Part shown: piece after piece, positions 33,864 through 43,000 of the stretch
Position numbering within the stretch: position 1 is the stretch's first letter
Layout: every line of letters begins with the position of its first letter
From: Candidatus Alloclostridium intestinigallinarum
GTDB lineage: Bacteria; Bacillota; Clostridia; Christensenellales; UBA3700
DNA: 64,000 nt
Direction of reading: 5' to 3'
Assembly (NCBI GenBank): GCA_904382605.1
Contig: CAJFJA010000003.1
Span: 1 to 64,000, forward strand
Notes under the pieces: model-generated
The model's database searches: none
What the model saw: the letters and a program-made list of their open reading frames with translations, nothing else
What the model was told of the DNA's origin: nothing
Translations under genes and position numbers: made by a program

Positions 33864-35489
33864 ATGGAAAACGCAGTTGAACAGCAGCCGCAGGAAATCC
33901 TGCCCGAACAAGACGACGCTGTCCAGGCGGAAGAACTTAACAAAAAGTACTTAAAGCCGCGCGACTACATCTTCTTTTCCATGGCGCAGTTTGCAAGCAG
34001 CGCCATAACGGGACTTGTTCAGGGTTATCTGCTGTTTTATTATACGGTGTGCGTGAGTATCGACCCTACCGCCGTGGGTACGATGTTCCTCGTGTCGAAA
34101 ATATTCGACGCGGTCATCGACCCCAGCATAGGCATCATAATTGATAAAACGCGCAGCAAGTGGGGCAAGATGCGCCCTTATATGATATTCGCATCGGTGC
34201 CGTGGGGCGTGCTCACCATTGCGCTGTTCTTACCCGTCACGGGCTTCAACAGCGCGGGAAAGATAGCCTATATGTGGATAACGTACATACTCTATTGCAC
34301 GATATCTTCAATAGTGGGCGTGCCCATGGGCGGTATTCCCGCGGTCGCTTCCCCCAACACGCAGGAGCGCACCAAACTCATATCCATCAGCCGAATCCTG
34401 GGTTCGATAGGCGAACAGTCCGCGCTCGTGCTCATTTCGTTCGGACTTTTGTTCAGCAACAACTACACCATCGTGTATCTGCTGGTCGCAATCGTCATCG
34501 GCGTGCTGGGTACGCTCTTCATGGTGCTGGGCAGTCTCAGTATCAAGGAAAGGCTTGCGCCCACGGTGGAAAAACTATCGTGGTGGGAAGGGTTCAAGTA
34601 CCTGTTCAAAAACCGGCAGTTTCTGCTGCTGATATTGTCGAATCTGCTCACCTTCTTCCGAAATCTCGTGTCCGCCTCCATAATCTATGTGGTGACGTAC
34701 ATATTCAACGATTCCGGTCTGCAGATATGGTTCTCGCTCCCCGGCGCGATAGCCTCGCTCCTAGGTATGTTGCTCGCGCCCAAGCTGAAACAGAAGATGG
34801 ACGCGAAACAGCTGTTTATCACGGCTACGATATGGCATTCCGTGGCGCTCGCGCTCGTGTATATCGTCTATATCGCGGGCGGAAACCAGTGGTATACCGT
34901 GGCTATAATGATGTTTATCGCAATGATGCCGGTAGGTATCCTGAACGTCGTGCCGCACCTTATGGCGACCGACACCCTGGACTACTGGGAGGAAAAGACG
35001 GGCAACAGAAACGAAGGCATCACCTTTGCAATCATGTCGCTTAGGAGCAATATGTCGTCCGCGTTCAAGGACTACTTCCTGTCGTGGCTGCTCGTGTTCT
35101 TCCTGTTCGCCCAGCCGGAGGGCTTCCTCAACGACCATCACCCCGTGCAGTCGCAGTTCACGCAGTCGGGTCTGTTCTTAATGTACACGCTCATACCCGC
35201 GGTGCTCAACCTCATATCCATCGTGCCCATGCTGTTCTACAAGCTGTCGGGTAAGAAGATGGCGGAAATTCAGGCAAGACTTGCCGAGCGCAGACTTGCC
35301 GAAGGCGAAATTCTCGACGACGACGGCAACGTCGTGAAGGCGGTGGAAGAAGGTATGGCTATGGCGGCGGAAGGCGCCGGAGTAGGCGAAATTCCCGACG
35401 CCGTGGCGCAGAGCGTTGCCGATAACATTCAGCAGGAAACCTCCGCTCCCGCGGACGACATCTTTGAAAACAGGGGGGACAAGGAATGA
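33864..35489 (+). CDS. GPH family glycoside-pentoside-hexuronide:cation symporter
   Basis: This is a 541-residue membrane transporter of the major facilitator superfamily, GPH family (MelB, GusB, XynB relatives). The family segments are clear: FDAVIDPSIGIIIDKTRSKWGKMRPYMIF after the second helix, VPMGGIPAVASP, and TDTLDYWEEKTGNRNEG. About twelve membrane helices are followed by an unusual acidic tail of about 75 residues rich in Ala, Glu and Asp. A strong AGGAGG precedes the ATG. It is the likely importer for the operon's substrate, a hexuronide or related oligosaccharide. Confidence 0.92.
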   Translation: MENAVEQQPQEILPEQDDAVQAEELNKKYLKPRDYIFFSMAQFASSAITGLVQGYLLFYYTVCVSIDPTAVGTMFLVSKIFDAVIDPSIGIIIDKTRSKWGKMRPYMIFASVPWGVLTIALFLPVTGFNSAGKIAYMWITYILYCTISSIVGVPMGGIPAVASPNTQERTKLISISRILGSIGEQSALVLISFGLLFSNNYTIVYLLVAIVIGVLGTLFMVLGSLSIKERLAPTVEKLSWWEGFKYLFKNRQFLLLILSNLLTFFRNLVSASIIYVVTYIFNDSGLQIWFSLPGAIASLLGMLLAPKLKQKMDAKQLFITATIWHSVALALVYIVYIAGGNQWYTVAIMMFIAMMPVGILNVVPHLMATDTLDYWEEKTGNRNEGITFAIMSLRSNMSSAFKDYFLSWLLVFFLFAQPEGFLNDHHPVQSQFTQSGLFLMYTLIPAVLNLISIVPMLFYKLSGKKMAEIQARLAERRLAEGEILDDDGNVVKAVEEGMAMAAEGAGVGEIPDAVAQSVADNIQQETSAPADDIFENRGDKE

Positions 35490-36472
35490 AACGCAGATTA
35501 GTATTTTTGGCAATCGTAGTTACCTTGCTTATCTCCGTCACCGCGCTTGCGGCGTGCACTACGTCCATGGAGGACTTTTACGCGGGCTTGCAGGAGGACG
35601 CCGAAAAGGTGAACGCCGACCTTAAAGCCGTTATGGAAGAAACGGCAAAGTACGACTACACCACTTCTTTCGACATTACGCATTACTACTATAACGGCGC
35701 AACCCGCGGCGATATAAACACTCCCGGCTGGAAGGACGGCGACGACGGCTACACCTGGATGTACGAGGACGCTTACCTTGACATAGTCAAGCAGGGGGAT
35801 ACTATCACCACCACAGCCACCGTCTATCTGCCCGTGAACGAGGACGACTACAATAACTCCGACATCGCGCCCGTGGCGTACGCAAGCGCCAAAGGGGTAG
35901 TGGACGGCAGCGGCAACCTCGCCGTGGAATGGGTGAAGTACGGCGCCGCCGACGGCGACGGGGCAGCGGCGGATCTGGACGATATCACCGTTACCGTGGG
36001 CGAATACACCCTTCGCGGACTGCTTACGCTGTGGTACGATATGATAACCGGCTATTCGGACATCTCCGACAGCTACGGCGACATAACTTCCGCCACTTCC
36101 GGATTCAAGATATACCAGGATATAGCCCAGGTGGCGTACAGATACGTCTACGACCTTGAAGGCAACAGATACGAATCCTGGCACGACTCCGAGGGCGACA
36201 GCCTCACTTCGCTCCCCGAAGGCAGTACGATAATGTCTTACGGCTACGATTCGGACATAGCGTACAACCTGGAAGTGATTTCCACCATACGCCATGAGCG
36301 CGTCAGCATAACTTCCAACACGCACGACCGCATGAAGTCGTTCGAGTTCTTCGCGGAAGACATAATGGTTTACTATGACGAAATAAGCGTTATGAACAGC
36401 GACCTTACGCTGTACGCGGACGTTTGCGGCAATACCGACTTCGTCGCCAATATCGAGATAACCGAAGAGTAA
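35486..36472 (+). CDS. Predicted lipoprotein, last gene of the hexuronate operon
   Basis: I do not recognise the family. It is 328 residues with a signal peptide ending in the lipobox ALAAC, so it should be anchored outside the membrane. The mature part is acidic and rich in Asp, Tyr, Ser and Thr, with no obvious domain motif. It overlaps the GPH symporter stop by 4 bp, which ties it to the operon. A role in capturing or sensing the substrate at the surface is only a guess. A terminator follows at 36496. Confidence 0.78.
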   Translation: MKRRLVFLAIVVTLLISVTALAACTTSMEDFYAGLQEDAEKVNADLKAVMEETAKYDYTTSFDITHYYYNGATRGDINTPGWKDGDDGYTWMYEDAYLDIVKQGDTITTTATVYLPVNEDDYNNSDIAPVAYASAKGVVDGSGNLAVEWVKYGAADGDGAAADLDDITVTVGEYTLRGLLTLWYDMITGYSDISDSYGDITSATSGFKIYQDIAQVAYRYVYDLEGNRYESWHDSEGDSLTSLPEGSTIMSYGYDSDIAYNLEVISTIRHERVSITSNTHDRMKSFEFFAEDIMVYYDEISVMNSDLTLYADVCGNTDFVANIEITEE

Positions 36473-36495
36473 AAAACAGGGTAAATTATAAGCAG

Positions 36496-36521
36496 AGCCG
36501 CGGAGCAATTCCGCGGCTTTT
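36496..36521 (+). terminator. Terminator of the hexuronate operon
   Basis: The stem AGCCGCGGA / TCCGCGGCT with loop GCAAT is followed by TTTT, 23 bp after the last stop. It closes the run of 13 genes that began at 21722. Confidence 0.88.
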
Positions 36522-36590
36522 CGCATTTGTTTCCGCCTTATCCCGCACGGCGCGCGGCTTTCCCGACGGGCGTTGTTTCCGGCTGACATT

Positions 36591-37097
36591 CTACATTATC
36601 CTGCACAGCGCGCAGGCGGCGACCGCGCCGACGAGAGAGGCGGCAAGGCATACGGGAATGGCGTAGCGCAGCTTTTTTTCTTTCACCGTGGAAAAGTATA
36701 TCGTCGCCACATAAAAAGTGGTTTCGCTTGCTCCCACTATCACGCTTCCGCAACGCACTATGTAGCTGTCGGCGCCGTATTCGTTCATAAGCGTCTGAAG
36801 CATTGCTATCGAGCCGTTGCCGCTCAGCGGGCGGATAATCACAAGCTGTGTAAGTTCGGAAGGTATGCCCAGGGCGGTAAAGGCGGGTTCGAGCAGCCGT
36901 TCGAGTTTTGCGCCCAGACCGCTTGCGGTGAAAAGTTCCACCGCAATCAGAATTACGGTAAAGTAGGGCATAATGGAAAGTAGCAAATCCAGACTGCCTT
37001 TCACGCCCGTAACGAAACTGCCGTACACGGGCACGCGCCTGAAAAAGCCGACCACTATAACGACCAGAATGAAAAGGGGAATGATATACGCGCTCAA
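36591..37097 (-). CDS. spmB: Spore maturation protein B
   Basis: This is a 168-residue membrane protein. SpmA and SpmB are needed for full dehydration of the spore core and heat resistance; the mechanism is unclear. The nucleoside-transporter-gate-like motifs of the family are present (VTGVKGSLDLLLSIMPYF, then RPLSGNGSIAML and VGASETTFYV). It overlaps spmA by 4 bp and is co-transcribed with it. Confidence 0.94.
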   Translation of the reverse strand: MSAYIIPLFILVVIVVGFFRRVPVYGSFVTGVKGSLDLLLSIMPYFTVILIAVELFTASGLGAKLERLLEPAFTALGIPSELTQLVIIRPLSGNGSIAMLQTLMNEYGADSYIVRCGSVIVGASETTFYVATIYFSTVKEKKLRYAIPVCLAASLVGAVAACALCRIM

Positions 37098-37696
37098 CTG
37101 CGTTCAAGCGGCAGTTTTTTCCCGCCCCTGCCGTTTATTTTCGCGCATATTTTGGCGCACAGTTTTGCCAGAAGCACGCCCGTAAGCGTGGATATGAGCG
37201 TTGCCAGAAGAGAGGGCAGAATTATGTCCGCCGCGTCCGCCGAGCCGGAAGCCGCGCGCATACCTATCACCGTGGCGGGAATGAGCTGAATGGACGTGGC
37301 GTTAAAGACCAAAAACAGAATCATGTTGTCGCTCGCCTTTTCGCGCCCGCGGCTCATGCTTTCCATAGCCTTTATGCCCATGGGCGTCGCCGCCGAGCCC
37401 ATGCCCAGCAGGTTCGCTGAAAAGTTGAGGGAGATATATTCCAGGGACTTTTCGTCCTCGCCCCTGAAAATTCTTCTCCACAAAGGGGAAAACAGCCTGT
37501 TCACCGCCTTGCTTATCCCCGTCTTATCCATAATTTCCAGTACGGAAAGCCACACCGCATATACGGCGAAAAGCGACAGCGCAAGCTCTACCGCATTGCC
37601 TGCCCCGTCCAGCATTACGGTAAACGCCTGCTGCGGGGCGGTTATCGTCATGTATACAAGCCCCGCCGCCACCATTAAAAAAAATACCGCGTTCAT
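37094..37696 (-). CDS. spmA: Spore maturation protein A
   Basis: This is a 200-residue membrane protein, partner of SpmB. Family motifs include NFSANLLGMGSAATPMGIKAM and FLVFNATSIQLIPATVIGMR. An ATG at 37696 follows an in-frame GTG at 37699; the ATG is chosen. No Shine-Dalgarno is visible. A sigma-E-like promoter just upstream fits mother-cell expression, as known for Bacillus subtilis spmAB. Confidence 0.94.
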   Translation of the reverse strand: MNAVFFLMVAAGLVYMTITAPQQAFTVMLDGAGNAVELALSLFAVYAVWLSVLEIMDKTGISKAVNRLFSPLWRRIFRGEDEKSLEYISLNFSANLLGMGSAATPMGIKAMESMSRGREKASDNMILFLVFNATSIQLIPATVIGMRAASGSADAADIILPSLLATLISTLTGVLLAKLCAKICAKINGRGGKKLPLERS

Positions 37697-37702
37697 CACA
37701 AT

Positions 37703-37731
37703 ATCTTATGGCGGCAGGGGCGTAAATATCC
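37703..37731 (-). promoter_or_regulatory. Sigma-E-like promoter of spmAB
   Basis: On the minus strand GGATATT (37731-37725) and CATAAGAT (37710-37703) are separated by 14 bp. The B. subtilis sigma-E consensus is KMATATT, 14-15 bp, CATACAMT. No sigma-A promoter is seen nearby. Confidence 0.5.
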
Positions 37732-37747
37732 GCGCTTAATTTATTTT

Positions 37748-37890
37748 ACCCGTAGCCCCCGGTAGAACACTTTAACCGTACTGCTTCCGGGCGGCGAGCC
37801 GCCGCACGATTACTCTGCGAAAAAAGCAATTCGGCATTATTGCCCAGTTACCTTGCTGATTATCACGGGCGGAGCGTCACACGCTCCCGC
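37748..37890 (+). repeat. Dispersed repeat, copy 2 (also at 10958)
   Basis: This copy runs from cccgtagcccccggtag through ggcggcgagccgccg and gcaattcggcattatt to a GGAGCGT-CAC-ACGCTCC hairpin. It matches 10958-11142 in the same orientation but has a single hairpin segment where the other copy has two. It lies between spmA and the TM2 gene. Confidence 0.82.
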
Positions 37891-37929
37891 GTAAAAAACG
37901 CGGCGCAGTATGCTTGTCTTGAAAACGCG

Positions 37930-38301
37930 CTAGTCGGCGTCCTCTTCCTTGACGGGATTGATGATGAAGTTGCGCAGAATTTTGTAGTTGGTGCGGCGCG
38001 CGGCGTCGCGTATCACGAACAGATCGCCCAGCCACCAGAAGCCGCAAGCGGCAATGGTGAACAGCTTTGCAACGCCAAGTTTGTAATCGCGGCAGTAAAA
38101 CCTGTCCGCGCCCAGCACGCCCAGAAACAGCGAAAGGAGCAGGGCGGTACGCGGAGATACCAGCTGAAGCTGCATAAGTTTGTCTATTCTCTCTTCTTCC
38201 AGCGCAAGCAGGGAATTGTAAAGAGCCATCACGTCTTTAACGTCGAAACATTTCTGACGTGAAGCCAAAAAGAAGTCTATCTTTGATTTCTTGTCGTGCA
38301 T
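37930..38301 (-). CDS. TM2 domain membrane protein
   Basis: This is a 123-residue protein with a polar N-terminal half and a C-terminal TM2 domain of two membrane helices (TALLLSLFLGVLGADRFY, then KLFTIAACGFWWLGDLFV). TM2 proteins are common small bacterial membrane proteins without a settled function. The ATG at 38301 (MHDKKSKIDFFLASRQKCF) fits the family. An in-frame GTG at 38334 would add 11 residues but coincides with the predicted transcription start of a perfect upstream promoter. Confidence 0.82.
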   Translation of the reverse strand: MHDKKSKIDFFLASRQKCFDVKDVMALYNSLLALEEERIDKLMQLQLVSPRTALLLSLFLGVLGADRFYCRDYKLGVAKLFTIAACGFWWLGDLFVIRDAARRTNYKILRNFIINPVKEEDAD

Positions 38302-38340
38302 GACAAGCGGGAATTCCAATTTTTTCACACTCACACATTT

Positions 38341-38369
38341 ATTATAGTAAGTCGGCGCTTAAATGTCAA
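38341..38369 (-). promoter_or_regulatory. Consensus promoter of the TM2 gene
   Basis: On the minus strand exact TTGACA (38369-38364) and exact TATAAT (38346-38341) are separated by 17 bp. The expected start of transcription is near 38334, about 33 nt before the chosen ATG. Confidence 0.8.
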
Positions 38370-38377
38370 GCACCGGA

Positions 38378-38550
38378 AGCGCGTGGCGCTCCACCCGCGG
38401 CGAGCCGCCGGGAGCACGTGGCGCTCCACCCATGATTATGCCTTGAAGTAACTAGAACATGTTTTTATAGTATTATCTTCGCAATACTTTTGTTTATACC
38501 GCTTTTTCAGTCGCACTGAAACGCACCGGGAGCGTGGGACGCTCCATCCC
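38378..38550. repeat. GGAGCGT-type hairpin modules
   Basis: Three hairpins of the GGAGCGT..ACGCTCC type occur near 38380, 38410 and 38528, with slightly different stems. The second is followed by the 'ccatgattatgccttgaagtaac' module and tcttcgcaatac, as at 9711-9810. Confidence 0.75.
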
Positions 38551-38590
38551 TTAACTGCTGTGAAGTAACATTCTTACTATCAATAACAGG

Positions 38591-39698
38591 CTTGTCAAGT
38601 AGTACTTGACAGCGGCGAGCCGCCGCCCCCGGTCATACCTTGAAGTGGCAGAAAAAGTATTGCGGTGTATCTTTTCGTAATGCTTTTTATTTGATTACCA
38701 TTTTACTTACTATCAAAAATTACCTTGTCAAGTAGTACCTGACAAGTCTGTTTTATTTAGTCTCAAAAATACTCTTGTCAAGCAGTACTTGACAAGCCTG
38801 TCTTACTCAGTATCAAGAATAACCTTGTCAAGTAGTATCTGACAGCGGCGAGCCGCCGCACCCCGTCATACCTTGAAGTGACAGAAAAAGTATTGCGGCG
38901 TACCTCTTCGTAATGCTTTTTATTTGATTACCATTTTACTCAGTATCAAAAATAACCTTGTCAAGCAGTACTTGACAAGTCTGTTTTACTTACTATCAAA
39001 AATACTCTTGTCAAGTAGTACCTGACAAGTCTGTCTTACTTAGTATCAAAAAATAATCTTGTCAAGTAGTACCTGGCAAGCCTGTTTTACTTAGTCTCAA
39101 AAATAATCTTGTCAAGTAGTACTTGACAGCGGCGAGCCGCCGCCCCCGGTCATACCTTGAAGTGACAGGAAAAGTATTGCGGTGTATCTCTTCGTAATGC
39201 TTTTTATTTGATTACCATTTTACTTACTATCAAAAATTACCTTGTCAAGTAGTACCTGACAAGTCTGTTTTACTTACTATCAAAAATACTCTTGTCAAGT
39301 AGTACCTGACAAGTCTGTCTTACTCAGTATCAAGAATAATCTTGTCAAGCAGTACCTGACAAGTCTGTCTTACTTATTATCAATAACAATCTTGTCAAGT
39401 AGTACTTGACAGCGGCGAGCCGCCGCCCCCGGTCATACCTTGAAGTGACAGAAAAAGTATTGCGGCGTACCTCTTCGTAATGCTTTTTTATTTGATTACC
39501 ATTTTACTCACTAACAAAAATAACCTTGTCAAGCAGTACTTGACATGTCTATCTTACTTACTATCAAAAACAACCTTGTCAAGTAGTAACTGACAAGTCT
39601 GTTTTACTTGCTAGCCAAAATAACCTTGTCAAGTAGCAACCGACAAGTCCATTAAAACCTTTAACAAAAAGTTGCCGTGTCAAGTAGTACTTGACAAG
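38591..39698. repeat. Ordered array of 16 palindromes, 50-bp period with 133-bp modules
   Basis: Sixteen copies of a 23-bp near-palindrome (arms CTTGTCAAGTA and TACTTGACAAG around a central G) start at 38591, 38724, 38774, 38824, 38957, 39007, 39058, 39108, 39241, 39291, 39341, 39391, 39525, 39575, 39625 and 39676. Steps are 50-51 bp except for four of 133-134 bp. The palindrome before each long step runs directly into GCGGCGAGCCGCCGC, a 'cataccttgaagtgacag' module and an AAAAAGTATT/AATGCTTTTT stem. No gene is present from 38302 to 40068. Confidence 0.92.
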
Positions 39699-39763
39699 AT
39701 GATTTAATAATGCCGGCAATAGGCGTGTAAGTTATTAACGCACAGAAAGAAGTGAGAACCTGT

Positions 39764-39931
39764 TCTCAAGCAAGAGCGATTAAAGCCGTAGCGAAGAGGA
39801 AACTTTGTTTTATAGTTTTGATACTGCACGGCGGTTAAGGGATGCAACGTCCCACGTTGCCAAGGCGGTTAAGGGATGCAACGTCCCACGTTGCCAAGGC
39901 GGTTAAGGGGTAGAGCGTTCCACGCTCCGCG
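39764..39931 (+). repeat. Shared module followed by three tandem 34-bp hairpin units
   Basis: A module (tctcaagcaagagcgatt...tttatagttttgatactgc) matches 52247-52320 in the same orientation. It leads into three exact-period 34-bp units starting at 39830, 39864 and 39898, each opening GGCGGTTAAGGG. The first two have a GCAACGT/ACGTTGC stem with loop CCC; the third has GAGCGT/ACGCTC instead. Confidence 0.88.
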
Positions 39932-40000
39932 AAGGGGTGGGTGCTCCCTTATGCCATGCAGGAGGGTGCTTATGCGCGGTGCCATCGTTAAAGCGCGGAC

Positions 40001-40042
40001 AAAAAACAAAAAAGGGGCAGACACTTAAAGTGTATCTGCCCC
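40001..40042 (-). terminator. PFOR terminator
   Basis: On the minus strand the stem GGGGCAGA(T)ACACTT / AAGTGTCTGCCCC is followed by TTTTTTG and more T, 26 bp past the PFOR stop. Confidence 0.88.
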
Positions 40043-40068
40043 GTAAGATTTTTGTTTTTTGTCCTTAC

Positions 40069-43000
40069 TTATTCTTCGGACATCTTTTTGTAATCGGCAT
40101 AACGCTCCATAGCCTGTTCTTCGTTGAGTTCAAACAGTTTTTCCGCAACTTCGGGCTTGGATTTGCTCAGCTGTGCGTATCTGTTCTCGCCCATGAGGAA
40201 CGCGCGGTAGTCGCCTTCCTTAGGCTGCTTGGAATCGAGCGTGAAAGGATTCTTGCCGGCTTCTTTCAGAGCGGGGTTGTAGCGGTACAACTGCCAGTAG
40301 CCTGCGTCCACCGCCTTCTTTTCTTCGCCGATGCTGTTGCTCATGTTGATGCCGTGGTTGATGCAGGGCGCGTATGCGATGATAAGCGAAGGACCGTGAT
40401 AGTTTTCCGCTTCCTTTATCGCCTTTACCGTCTGGTTCATGTTCGCGCCCAAAGCTATCTGCGCCACATATACGTAGCCGTAGCTCATAGCCATCTTGCC
40501 CAGATCCTTCTTCTTGGTTATCTTGCCGCCCGCGGCGAACTTTGCAACCGCGCCGGTAGGGGAGGACTTGCTCGCCTGACCGCCCGTGTTGGAGTAAACC
40601 TCGGTGTCGAGCACGAGAATGTTTACGTCTTCGCCCTGTGCAAGCACGTGGTCAAGACCGCCGTAGCCGATGTCGTATGCCCAGCCGTCGCCGCCGAACA
40701 TCCAGATGGACTTCTTCACGAAGCAATCCTTTTCGGCGAGAATGTCGGCAACCAGCTTGTCCGCTTCGCAGCCGCAGCCCTTGCACGCTTCCAGAACTTT
40801 GACAAGCTCCGCGGAAGCGGCTTTGCTCGCTTCGCCGTCGTTCATGGACTCTATCCACTTGTCGATGGCGGCGTTGCCTTCTTCGTAGTTGCCCCACAGA
40901 CCCTTCAGCTCGTTCAGCTGCTGGGCGATGAGGCTGCGCCTCTGCTCGTAAGCCAGATTCATACCGAAGCCGAATTCTGCGTTGTCTTCGAACAGGGAGT
41001 TAGCCCACGCGGGACCATGGCCCTTGTCGTTCTTGGTGTAAGGGCAGGTAGGAGCAGAACCGCCGTATATGGACGAACAGCCGGTTGCGTTGGCAACTAT
41101 CATTCTGTCGCCGAACAGCTGGGTCACCAGCTTGACGTAAGGGGTTTCGCCGCAGCCCGCGCACGCGCCGGAGAATTCGAACAGCGGCTTGTTCAGCTGG
41201 CTGCCGATAAGCGTATCCCTTGCAACGGGAGCGTCCGTTTCGGGCAGGGAAGAAGCGTAATCCCAGTTTTCCTTTTCACCGCGTTCGAGCGCTTCGGCAA
41301 GGGGCTTCATTACAAGCGCGCCCTTAGCCTTTGCGGGGCAGGTGTTGGCGCAGGAGCCGCAGCCCGTGCAGTCGAGGGGGCTTACCTGCATTCTGAACTT
41401 GTATCCTTTGCCGTTCAAAAGACCCTTTGCGTCGGCGGCGTCGAAGGTTTCGGGCGCGCCGTCAAAGCTCTTCTGCACGGCGGGACGGATTGCCGCATGG
41501 GGGCATACCAGCGAGCACTGGTTGCACTGCAGGCAGGCGTCCTTGTTCCAGCAGGGCACGTTCACGGCTATGCCGCGCTTTTCGTACTTGGTGGTGCCGG
41601 TGGGCACGGTGCCGTCCTCGTGGCCGGTGAATGCGGAAACGGGAAGTTCGTCGCCCTTCTGGTCGAGAACGGGAGAGATGAACGCCTTGAAGTAAGGATC
41701 TTCGGTGTAGGTGACTTTCTTCGCGCCCTCGGTGGTGGTTGCCCACTTCTTTTCGTCGTACTTGATTTCCTTAATCGCGCCGACCGCGTTGTCGATGGCG
41801 GCGTAGTTCATCTGGACGACCGCGTCGCCCTTTCTCTTAAAGGACTTGTACGCCATTTCCTTCATATACTTTTCCGCGTCCTCGTAGGGGATAACGCCGG
41901 AGAGCTTGAAGAAGCATGCCTGCATCGCCGTGGATATACGGTTGCCGAGGCCTATCTTTTCCACGATGTCGATAGCGTCGATATTGTAGAATTTAATATG
42001 CTTTTTGGCGATGATATTCTTCATGGAAGCGGGCAGTTCCTTATCCATTTCCTCTTCGGTCCAGGGGCTGTTGAGCAGGAAAGTGCCGCCTTCTTTCAGG
42101 TCGGAAACCATGTCGTACTTGGTCACGTAGGAAGGGTTGTGGCAAGCCACGAAATCCGCCTGGTCGATGAGGTAGGAGGACTTGATGGGCTTGTCGCCGA
42201 AACGCAGGTGGGAAACGGTGATACCGCCCGACTTCTTGGAGTCGTAAGAGAAGTATGCCTGCGCGTACTTTTCGGTATTGTTACCTATAATCTTGATGGA
42301 GTTCTTGTTGGAACCTACCGTACCGTCGGAGCCGAGGCCGTAGAACTTGCAGGAGATTGCGCCCGCGGGAGCCGCGTCTATCTTCTTCGTTACGGGCAGG
42401 TAGTTGCCGGTAACGTCGTCCACGATACCCACCGCAAAGTGGTTCTTGGGCGCTTTGGCGTTCATATTCTCGTAAACGGCGTTTATCATGCTGGGGTTGA
42501 ATTCCTTGCTGCCCAGACCGTATCTGCCGGAGAGTATCTTCGCGCTTCTGCCCGTTTCGGCAAGCGCCGCCACCACGTCGAGGTAGAGGGGTTCGCCCAT
42601 GCTGCCGCATTCCTTGACCCTGTCGAGAACGGTGATGTTCTTAACGGTCGCGGGAATGGCTTCGGCAAACTTGGCTGCCGCGAAAGGACGGTAAAGTCTT
42701 ACTTTCACAAGACCCACTTTCTTGCCCGCGGCGCACAGGTAATCCACGGTTTCTTCAACCGCTTCCGCGCCGCTGCCCATAAGCACGATGATGTCGGTTG
42801 CGTCGGGCGCGCCGTAGTACTGGTAAGGCTTGTACTCCCTGCCGGTTATCTTCTTTACGTCTTCCATCGCTTCTTCCACTATCGCGGGAACGGCTTCGTA
42901 ATATTTGTTGCACGCCTCGCGGTTCTGGAAGTAGATGTCGGGGTTCTGCGCGGTGCCCTTCTGAACGGGGTGTTCGGGGTTGAGCGCGCGGGACTTGAAT

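Noticed and set aside
38591..39698. CRISPR array
   Set aside because: The intervals between palindromes are themselves repeats rather than unique spacers, two step sizes occur, and no cas gene is present.
38591..39698. Plasmid-type iteron origin
   Set aside because: No Rep, Par or DnaA-box cluster is seen nearby, and the surroundings are core chromosomal genes.
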